DNA of 64,000 nucleotides, taken from NCBI RefSeq assembly GCF_037975245.1, contig NC_092578.1, positions 10,272,359-10,336,358 of the forward strand, written 5' to 3'. The notes below the pieces were generated by a model that did not search any database, had not been told where the DNA came from, and worked only from the letters and a program-made list of their open reading frames with translations. A program made the translations under genes and the position numbers. The stretch comes from Apostichopus japonicus (Eukaryota > Echinodermata > Holothuroidea > Aspidochirotida > Stichopodidae). Positions 60,001-64,000 of the stretch are shown piece by piece. The number at the start of each line of letters is the position of its first letter. Position 1 is the stretch's first letter.

Positions 60001-63000
60001 TTATGGTATGACAGTACATCTCAATGCTTTCAACAGAACAGTGACTGAATTTGATAATTACCTAGAGTGGTTGTACTCTCTTCAGTAGTTTCCTCTGTTG
60101 TAGTTGTCGAGGGAGCTTAAAGAGGAAAATGTAAAGTAATCAGTCATTCTCCAAAAACTTCTTCTAATACTCAACAAGACTCAAAACTGTACAATATATA
60201 TGATGTCTAAATCAGGGGGTAGCTCTGCAAACTCTAACCTGAAAAACTGCATAAATCATTCAAGCAGAGTATGTTTGCAACCAAACCACTATTGCTGTTC
60301 ATGTGCAAGGCCAATATACATGATGAAATATCTTCTTGAATGAGTGACACAACAATATAGTCCATTTAACATCACAACATACATTATTAATTGCTAGGCT
60401 TAGTTCACTCTTCCACCAGATGATCGTAATATGTAATATAAATAGAAAAGTTACCAACCTCCAGTAGTCGTAGATTCTGTGGTGGTAGTTGGAGTAGCTA
60501 AAAATTGAAAATGGGATTCAGATGTTTCTCAATAAAAATCTCATTATTTCCTTCTTTTTTTGGGGTATATAGCATATCTATTAGTGTTGGCTAATTATAA
60601 TGTAAATTGTACCATTTGTGTATTACAATTCATGCTACTAAAACTGACGGGGAAAAGTCAGAAAAGCAAAGTGAACAACAGAAATTTTGTCTCAAAACAT
60701 AAAGCAAGTCGTCTTTCCATGTAACTATGGCAATCATCTATGAATTAACCTATCAATAGTTAAATTCAGCTGTAATAACTCACCACAAATCTTCACAGTT
60801 ATCATTTCTTCGTCGAGAGTAATGCCAGACACCAGTAATACGACTTTGTTGATAGCAAATGTTGGCAGCTTTTCTGTAATCGAGTCTGCCTGTCCAAATT
60901 CTACAGGAGATTCACCATCATCATTTTTGATCAGCACATACTCAGAAGTGTCCGAACGCACCACCACAACCTTTATGGTAGCACCCTCCGGGATGCCTTC
61001 TCTCAGGTTCAATGTCATCGGAATTCCACCTTCTCCAAGGTTCAAGGTGTATACTTCCACGTCTGTCAGAGTTTCAGAAACTGAGTCGGCTATCTCTTGG
61101 GCATCATCAGCAGCTACAGCACTCAACTGGCCGGTCACTACTTTGATGTTTGCTTCTTCGCAAGCTGTGGGGTCAAAAATTCAAAAATCATTTCATTTCA
61201 ATCATCATAGTTCAATCATGTCTTAACAGAAAAAATACAGAAACAATCATATGGTGTAACCCTACCTTCAGCTTAACCATCCAGTCTCACTTATGTTATA
61301 TACACTTAGCAAGTTTTCATTATCTAAGATGGCTCAATTTCATCAGTCGTCCTCCGATATTCACAGGAAAAGTTGCAATCTTTACTAAGTAGCAACTATC
61401 ACCCAGAGACAATCTCACTTTAATTCATTACAAAGTATAAACTTCCTTTCAACATCAGTCTCACCCTGACTAACACCACAAACTCATAAAATAAACAAAT
61501 TAACCAATGTGTCTGAAAATATTTGTCATTGTCAGATGTTTTTCTGTTGATCTGATAGTTGAGATCCCCAAATTTGCAAACAAAGAGGTCACTCTAACCC
61601 TAAGGTTATGGTATGACAGTACATCTCAATGCTTTCAACAGAACAGTGACTGAATTTGATAATTACCTAGAGTGGTTGTACTCTCTTCAGTAGTTTCCTC
61701 TGTTGTAGTTGTCGAGGGAGCTTAAAGAGGAAAATGTAAAGTAATCAGTCATTCTCCAAAAACTTCTTCTAATACTCAACAAGACTCAAAACTGTACAAT
61801 ATATATGATGTCTAAATCAGGGGGTAGCTCTGCAAACTCTAACCTGAAAAACTGCATAAATCATTCAAGCAGAGTATGTTTGCAACCAAACCACTATTGC
61901 TGTTCATGTGCAAGGCCAATATACATGATGAAATATCTTCTTGAATGAGTGACACAACAATATAGTCCATTTAACATCACAACATACATTATTAATTGCT
62001 AGGCTTAGTTCACTCTTCCACCAGATGATCGTAATATGTAATATAAATAGAAAAGTTACCAACCTCCAGTAGTCGTAGATTCTGTGGTGGTTGTTGGAGT
62101 AGCTAAAAATTGAAAATGGGATTCAGATGTTTCTCAATAAAAATCTCATTATTTCCTTCTTTTTTGGGGTATATAGCATATCTATTAGTGTTGGCTAATT
62201 ATAATGTAAATTGTACCATTTGTGTATTACAATTCATGCTACTAAAACTGACGGGAAAAGTCAGAAAAGCAAAGTGAACAACAGAAATTTTGTCTCAAAA
62301 CATAAAGCAAGTCGTCTTTCCATGTAACTATGGCAATCATCTATGAATTAACCTATCAATAGTTAAATTCAGCTGTAATAACTCACCACAAATCTTCACA
62401 GTTATCATTTCTTCGTCGAGAGTAATGCCAGACACCAGTAATACGACTTTGTTGATAGCAAATGTTGGCAGCTTTTCTGTAATCGAGTCTGCCTGTCCAA
62501 ATTCTACAGGAGTTTCACCATCATCATTTTTGATCAGCACATACTCAGAAGTGTCCGAACGCACCACCACAACCTTTATGGTAGCACCCTCCGGGATGCC
62601 TTCTCTCAGGTTCAATGTCATCGGAATTCCACCTTCTCCAAGGTTCAAGGTGTATACTTCCACGTCTGTCAGAGTTTCAGAAACTGAGTCGGCTATCTCT
62701 TGGGCATCATCAGCAGCTACAGCACTCAACTGGCCGGTCACTACTTTGATGTTTGCTTCTTCGCAAGCTGTGGGGTCAAAAATTCAAAAATCATTTCATT
62801 TCAATCATCATAGTTCTATCATGTCTTAACAGAAAAAATACAGAAACAATCATATGGTGTAACCCTACCTTCAGCTTAACCATCCAGTCTCACTTACGTT
62901 ATATACACTTAGCAAGTTTTCATTATCTAAGATGGCTCAATTTCATCAGTCGTCCTCCGATATTCACAGGAAAAGTTGCAATCTTTACTAAGTAGCAACT

Positions 63001-64000
63001 ATCACCCAGAGACAATCTCACTTTAATTCATTACAAAGTATAAACTTCCTTTCAACATCAGTCTCACCCTGACTAACACCACAAACTCATAAAATAAACA
63101 AATTAACCAATGTGTCTGAAAATATTTGTCATTGTCAGATGTTTTTCTGTTGATTTGATAGTTGAGATCCCCAAATTTGGAAACAAAGAGGTCACTCTAA
63201 CCCTAAGGTTATGGTATGACAGTACATCTCAATGCTTTCAACAGAACAGTGACTGAATTTGATAATTACCTAGAGTGGTTGTACTCTCTTCAGTAGTTTC
63301 CTCTGTTGTAGTTGTCGAGGGAGCTTAAAGAGGAAAATGTAAAGTAATCAGTCATTCTCCAAAAACTTCTTCTAATACTCAACAAGACTCAAAACTGTAC
63401 AATATATATGATGTCTAAATCAGGGGGTAGCTCTGCAAACTCTAACCTGAAAAACTGCATAAATCATTCAAGCAGAGTATGTTTGCAACCAAACCACTAT
63501 TGCTGTTCATGTGCAAGGCCAATATACATGATGAAATATCTTCTTGAATGAGTGACACAACAATATAGTCCATTTAACATCACAACATACATTATTAATT
63601 GCTAGGCTTAGTTCACTCTTCCACCAGATGATCGTAATATGTAATATAAATAGAAAAGTTACCAACCTCCAGTAGTCGTAGATTCTGTGGTGGTTGTTGG
63701 AGTAGCTAAAAATTGAAAATGGGATTCAGATGTTTCTCAATAAAAATCTCATTATTTCCTTCTTTTTTGGGGTATATAGCATATCTATTAGTGTTGGCTA
63801 ATTATAATGTAAATTGTACCATTTGTGTATTACAATTCATGCTACTAAAACTGACGGGAAAAGTCAGAAAAGCAAAGTGAACAACAGAAATTTTGTCTCA
63901 AAACATAAAGCAAGTCGTCTTTCCATGTAACTATGGCAATCATCTATGAATTAACCTATCAATAGTTAAATTCAGCTGTAATAACTCACCACAAATCTCC
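15..64000 (-). CDS. Giant modular repeat protein gene (mucin-like), internal part, both ends open
   Basis: One multi-exon gene covers the window, transcribed right to left. It is made of repeated D-A-B exon triplets. D is a 127-residue beta-rich domain with Cys at residues 2 and 127 only. A and B are short Thr/Glu/Pro linkers of the kind that usually carries O-glycans in mucin-like extracellular proteins. Seen directly: GT/AG borders at every exon, all exons phase 1-1, and intact reading frame in all 37 full D exons. The D domain has 23 Asp/Glu against 8 Lys/Arg (type II) and no N-X-S/T site. Inferred: a secreted or cell-surface, strongly acidic, elongated protein. No signal peptide, transmembrane segment, start or stop lies inside the window, so localisation is inference. 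The alternative, a non-coding satellite with chance ORFs, is unlikely because splice sites, phases and frame are kept in every copy. Confidence 0.82.
69..780 (-). other. A-B intron, long form (reference)
   Basis: The 712-nt intron lies between exons A and B of U1. About 370 nt of it, roughly 390-755, is absent from the short units. That segment has no Thr-rich stretch, no terminal inverted repeat and no coding pattern I trust. The plus-strand 70-codon ORF inside it is lost in the other long units through small indels. Confidence 0.6.
781..819 (-). CDS. Exon A, unit U1: 13-residue Thr-rich linker (full form)
   Basis: The acceptor TTTTTAG precedes 39 nt reading ATPTTTTEATTTG, with Ala1 made from the split codon. 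I chose the donor GAG|GTTGGT because it keeps phase 1-1 and matches the next exon. A second GT five bases further (TTG|GTAACT) would leave phase 2 and break the frame into exon B. Eight of 13 residues are Thr, typical of an O-glycosylated spacer. This form occurs 33 times in the window. Confidence 0.78.
820..1104 (-). other. D-A intron (reference)
   Basis: The 285-nt AT-rich intron is bounded by GTGAGT and TTTTTAG. It is similar in all units and nothing coding is seen in it. Confidence 0.6.
1105..1485 (-). CDS. Exon D, unit U1 (type I domain; reference exon)
   Basis: The exon starts after the acceptor GACCCCACAG and ends before the donor GTGAGT, 381 nt, phase 1-1. The split first codon gives Ala1, then Cys2-Glu-Glu; the last full codon is Cys127. 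Strands suggested by alternating hydrophobic residues lie near 5-10, 36-43, 62-69, 75-80 and 104-112, with a last strand MITVKIC at 121-127, suggesting a beta-sandwich closed by a Cys2-Cys127 disulfide. Residues 40-49 and 51-60 look like an internal duplication (LNLGEGGIP / LNLGQGIPEG). Type I residues: Ser11, Asp12, Thr16, Asp23, Ala27, Ala40, Gly55, Gln56, Gly118. Its downstream linkers are A at 781-819 and B at 15-68. The ORF runs beyond the exon into both introns, so the ends are set by splice sites. Family unknown to me. Confidence 0.87.
1486..2014 (-). other. B-D intron (reference)
   Basis: The 529-nt intron lies between B of U2 and D of U1. It contains a possible 6-nt microexon at 1588-1593. 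Otherwise it is AT-rich and non-coding, with donor GTAATT and acceptor CCCCACAG. Confidence 0.55.
1588..1593 (-). other. Possible 6-nt microexon (CTGAAG), doubtful
   Basis: On the minus strand TTTAG|CTGAAG|GTAGGG has an acceptor-like AG, six bases in phase 1-1 (Ala-Glu) and a good donor. It would add two residues between B and D without changing frame. Against it: the pyrimidine tract is weak, and the donor G or GT is altered in U4, U5, U18 and U27. It may only be chance or a recursive splice site. Confidence 0.2.
3105..3485 (-). CDS. Exon D, unit U2 (type I)
   Basis: The encoded domain is identical to that of U1, exactly 2000 bp away. Downstream linkers: A 2781-2819 (full), B 2015-2068. The A-B intron is the long form. 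Confidence 0.86.
4771..4800 (-). CDS. Exon A, unit U3: 10-residue short linker
   Basis: A 9-bp deletion removes three codons and the old acceptor border; a new TTTTAG stands directly before CAACC. The exon becomes 30 nt reading ATTTEATTTG, still phase 1-1. The same allele occurs at 19056-19085, 25797-25826, 35766-35795, 52132-52161 and 52464-52493, always in units with a long A-B intron. Confidence 0.76.
5084..5464 (-). CDS. Exon D, unit U3 (type I, altered acceptor)
   Basis: The domain is type I with Thr102 changed to Ala. The acceptor differs from all others: a one-base loss and substitutions make it GACGCCAAG instead of GACCCCACAG, so it ends in AAG and may be weaker. The exon itself stays in frame. 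Downstream linkers: A 4771-4800 (short) and B 4015-4068. This is the only type I domain paired with a short A exon. Confidence 0.84.
6688..7068 (-). CDS. Exon D, unit U4 (type II, Asp46)
   Basis: This is the leftmost type II domain: Thr11, Gly12, Ala16, Gln23, Asp27, Thr40, Arg55, Glu56, Asp118. It also carries Gly46 to Asp. Downstream linkers: A 6365-6403, B 5968-6021. The A-B intron is the short form (343 nt). Confidence 0.86.
8290..8670 (-). CDS. Exon D, unit U5 (type II, Asp46)
   Basis: The protein is identical to that of U4, 1602 bp away, so the pair looks like a recent single-unit duplication. Downstream linkers: A 7967-8005, B 7570-7623. Confidence 0.86.
10248..10628 (-). CDS. Exon D, unit U6 (type I, Ala17)
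   Basis: Type I domain with Val17 to Ala. It corresponds to U1 at an offset of 9143 bp. Downstream linkers: A 9926-9964, B 9172-9225. The acceptor of this B exon ends in GAAG rather than CAG. Confidence 0.86.
12248..12628 (-). CDS. Exon D, unit U7 (type I)
   Basis: The protein is identical to U1 and U2; it corresponds to U2 at +9143 bp. Downstream linkers: A 11924-11962, B 11158-11211. Confidence 0.86.
14248..14628 (-). CDS. Exon D, unit U8 (type I, Asn23)
   Basis: Type I domain with Asp23 to Asn. Parts of its flanking introns resemble type II units, so it may be a recombinant between the two classes. Downstream linkers: A 13924-13962, B 13158-13211. Confidence 0.86.
15842..16222 (-). CDS. 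Exon D, unit U9 (type II, junction Ala to Asp)
   Basis: Type II with Asp46. The first exon base is A instead of C, so the junction codon reads Asp rather than Ala before Cys2; the acceptor CACAG is unchanged. Downstream linkers: A 15530-15568, B 15136-15189. Its B exon has the type II synonymous changes but a CAG acceptor like type I. Confidence 0.85.
17426..17806 (-). CDS. Exon D, unit U10 (type II consensus)
   Basis: Consensus type II protein. Downstream linkers: A 17112-17150, B 16715-16768. The intron upstream of it carries variants (TTTTCAGATG and CTGATGATTTG on the plus strand) shared with the introns upstream of U14, U20 and U30, each next to a long unit. Confidence 0.86.
19369..19749 (-). 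CDS. Exon D, unit U11 (type II, Gly18/Asp46/Gly118)
   Basis: This is a mosaic: type II residues in the first part, with Ala18 to Gly and Gly46 to Asp, but Gly118 as in type I. The A-B intron is long. Downstream linkers: A 19056-19085 (short), B 18299-18352. Confidence 0.86.
20966..21346 (-). CDS. Exon D, unit U12 (type II, Val62)
   Basis: Type II with Ala62 to Val, a marker shared only with U16, U22 and U24. Downstream linkers: A 20646-20684, B 20242-20295. The A-B intron has a private 7-bp insertion near 20503. Confidence 0.86.
22573..22953 (-). CDS. Exon D, unit U13 (type II consensus)
   Basis: Consensus type II protein. A 3-bp ATC gain just past the donor is shared with U17, U23 and U25. 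Downstream linkers: A 22247-22285, B 21850-21903. Confidence 0.86.
24167..24547 (-). CDS. Exon D, unit U14 (type II consensus)
   Basis: Consensus type II protein, copy of U10 at +6741 bp. Downstream linkers: A 23844-23882, B 23447-23500. Confidence 0.86.
26110..26490 (-). CDS. Exon D, unit U15 (type II, Gly18/Asp46/Gly118)
   Basis: The protein is identical to U11, exactly 6741 bp away. Downstream linkers: A 25797-25826 (short), B 25040-25093. The A-B intron is long. Confidence 0.86.
27703..28083 (-). CDS. Exon D, unit U16 (type II, Val62)
   Basis: The protein is identical to U12. Downstream linkers: A 27380-27418, B 26983-27036. Confidence 0.86.
29312..29692 (-). CDS. Exon D, unit U17 (type II consensus)
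   Basis: Consensus protein; its open frame continues into the upstream intron, which is not coding. Downstream linkers: A 28986-29024, B 28589-28642. The B exon has silent changes (Pro CCT, Thr ACC) shared with U23 and U25. Confidence 0.86.
30915..31295 (-). CDS. Exon D, unit U18 (type II consensus)
   Basis: Consensus protein with the silent Ile79 ATA codon. Downstream linkers: A 30592-30630 (silent ACA), B 30196-30249. Confidence 0.86.
32522..32902 (-). CDS. Exon D, unit U19 (type II consensus)
   Basis: Consensus protein, silent Ile79 ATA. Downstream linkers: A 32199-32237, B 31802-31855. Copied as U28 at +14763 bp. Confidence 0.86.
34126..34506 (-). CDS. Exon D, unit U20 (type II, Asp60)
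   Basis: Type II with Glu60 to Asp, found only here and in U29 and U30. Downstream linkers: A 33803-33841, B 33406-33459. Confidence 0.86.
36079..36459 (-). CDS. Exon D, unit U21 (type II, Gly18/Asp46/Gly118)
   Basis: Same protein as U11 and U15, third copy of the mosaic long unit. Downstream linkers: A 35766-35795 (short), B 35010-35063. Confidence 0.86.
37672..38052 (-). CDS. Exon D, unit U22 (type II, Val62)
   Basis: Copy of U16 at +9969 bp. Downstream linkers: A 37349-37387, B 36952-37005. Confidence 0.86.
39281..39661 (-). CDS. Exon D, unit U23 (type II consensus)
   Basis: Copy of U17 at +9969 bp. Downstream linkers: A 38955-38993, B 38558-38611. Confidence 0.86.
40876..41256 (-). CDS. 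Exon D, unit U24 (type II, Val62)
   Basis: Copy of U22 at +3204 bp. Downstream linkers: A 40553-40591, B 40156-40209. Confidence 0.86.
42485..42865 (-). CDS. Exon D, unit U25 (type II consensus)
   Basis: Copy of U23 at +3204 bp. Downstream linkers: A 42159-42197, B 41762-41815. Confidence 0.86.
44080..44460 (-). CDS. Exon D, unit U26 (type II consensus)
   Basis: Consensus protein. Its left part resembles U14 (offset about 19913 bp) and its right flank resembles U17/U18, so it lies at a junction between duplicated blocks. Downstream linkers: A 43757-43795, B 43360-43413. Confidence 0.86.
45682..46062 (-). CDS. Exon D, unit U27 (type II consensus)
   Basis: Copy of U18 at about +14767 bp. Downstream linkers: A 45359-45397, B 44963-45016. 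Confidence 0.86.
47285..47665 (-). CDS. Exon D, unit U28 (type II consensus)
   Basis: Copy of U19 at +14763 bp. Downstream linkers: A 46962-47000, B 46565-46618. Confidence 0.86.
48889..49269 (-). CDS. Exon D, unit U29 (type II, Asp60)
   Basis: Copy of U20 at +14763 bp. Downstream linkers: A 48566-48604, B 48169-48222. Confidence 0.86.
50493..50873 (-). CDS. Exon D, unit U30 (type II, Asp60)
   Basis: Second copy of the U20 type, 1604 bp from U29, so a single-unit duplication. Downstream linkers: A 50170-50208, B 49773-49826. Confidence 0.86.
52132..52161 (-). CDS. Exon A of U31, duplicated extra copy (short)
   Basis: Identical to the copy 332 bp to the right, with intact TTTTAG acceptor and GAG|GTTGGT donor. 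If spliced it adds ten Thr-rich residues in frame. Whether it is used cannot be told from sequence. Confidence 0.62.
52464..52493 (-). CDS. Exon A of U31, first copy (short)
   Basis: 30-nt short linker in phase 1-1, lying in the right-hand copy of the 332-bp duplication. It keeps both splice borders. Confidence 0.72.
52777..53157 (-). CDS. Exon D, unit U31 (type II, Gly18/Gly118, two A exons)
   Basis: Like U11, but with Gly46 restored. This is the longest unit: 2284 bp separate its D exon from that of U30. Downstream linkers: A 52464-52493, then a duplicated A at 52132-52161 (both short), then B 51377-51430. Confidence 0.85.
54371..54751 (-). CDS. Exon D, unit U32 (type II consensus)
   Basis: Consensus protein with silent Ile105 ATC, a marker shared with U34-U37. 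Downstream linkers: A 54047-54085, with Ala9 to Ser, and B 53650-53703. Confidence 0.86.
55972..56352 (-). CDS. Exon D, unit U33 (type II, Gly118)
   Basis: Type II with Gly118 as in type I. Downstream linkers: A 55649-55687 (Ala9 kept), B 55253-55306. The B exon has Glu9 to Asp, one of few amino-acid changes seen in any linker. Confidence 0.86.
57576..57956 (-). CDS. Exon D, unit U34 (type II, Ser86)
   Basis: Type II with Thr86 to Ser, shared only with U36. Downstream linkers: A 57252-57290 (Ala9 to Ser), B 56855-56908. Confidence 0.86.
59179..59559 (-). CDS. Exon D, unit U35 (type II consensus)
   Basis: Consensus protein. One base changed in the intron just upstream of the exon (plus-strand TCATAAATTC) is private to this copy. 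Downstream linkers: A 58856-58894 (Ser9), B 58459-58512. Confidence 0.86.
60784..61164 (-). CDS. Exon D, unit U36 (type II, Ser86)
   Basis: Copy of U34 at +3208 bp. Downstream linkers: A 60459-60497 (Ser9), B 60062-60115. Confidence 0.86.
62387..62767 (-). CDS. Exon D, unit U37 (type II consensus)
   Basis: Copy of U35 at +3208 bp. Downstream linkers: A 62064-62102 (Ser9), B 61667-61720. Confidence 0.86.
63990..64000 (-). CDS. Exon D, unit U38, last 11 bases only
   Basis: The donor GTGAGT and the end of the exon are present; the rest lies beyond the right edge, showing the array continues. The base at 63999 differs from other copies and would change Lys125 to Glu, though it sits two bases from the edge. 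Downstream linkers: A 63667-63705 (Ser9), B 63270-63323. Confidence 0.75.

Larger units (their letters stand above)
56855..63269. repeat. Two-unit 3.2 kb block repeated (U34-U35 and U36-U37)
   Basis: Offsets are 3207-3208 bp. Ser86, the TAGTTGGAG linker variant and the seven-T run in the D-A intron alternate between successive units and recur in the same order. Confidence 0.78.

Noticed and set aside
1-64000. CRISPR-like or plain satellite array
   Set aside because: Units are 1.6-2.3 kb, not short repeats with spacers, and they carry conserved in-frame exons with splice sites.

Overview
The window is one tandem array inside a single, very large split gene read from the minus strand. It is eukaryotic and most likely metazoan. 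The coding sequence is broken into small exons by short AT-rich introns with ordinary GT..AG borders. Every exon has the same 1-1 phase, and the encoded protein looks extracellular: a cysteine-bounded domain alternating with Thr-rich linkers. I cannot name the species. No bacterial operon, RNA gene, CRISPR array, transposon ORF or promoter is visible. The gene enters at the right edge and leaves at the left edge, so neither its start nor its stop codon is present.

The repeat unit in transcript order is exon D (381 nt, 127 residues), exon A (39 nt, 13 residues, or 30 nt, 10 residues), then exon B (54 nt, 18 residues). Each exon starts in the middle of a codon with an acceptor AG and ends one base into a codon. 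Nearly every junction therefore rebuilds an Ala codon (G|CT, or G|CA in the short A exons). I count 37 complete D exons plus 11 bases of a 38th, 39 A exons and 38 B exons, together about 5,870 residues. I number the units U1 to U38 from left to right; transcription runs from U38 to U1. No D exon has a stop or frameshift.

There are two domain types. Type I (U1-3, U6-8) and type II (all others) differ at about nine residues, nearly all in the first 56. The A-B intron is long (about 700 nt) in U1, U2, U3, U6, U7, U8, U11, U15, U21 and U31 and short (about 340 nt) elsewhere, giving unit periods near 1.94-2.0 kb and 1.6 kb.

The array has higher-order structure. Positions 15-18298 hold two copies of a five-unit block (three long, two short). 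From 18299 to 51376 there are nested duplications with offsets of 6741, about 9970, 3204, 1604 and about 14763 bp. From 56855 a two-unit 3.2 kb block repeats. At 51844-52507 a 332-bp tandem duplication has doubled one A exon. Introns are nearly as similar as exons, which points to recent amplification or homogenisation. The likely product is a secreted or surface, mucin-like, strongly acidic fibrous protein. The D domain matches no family I can name from sequence alone.
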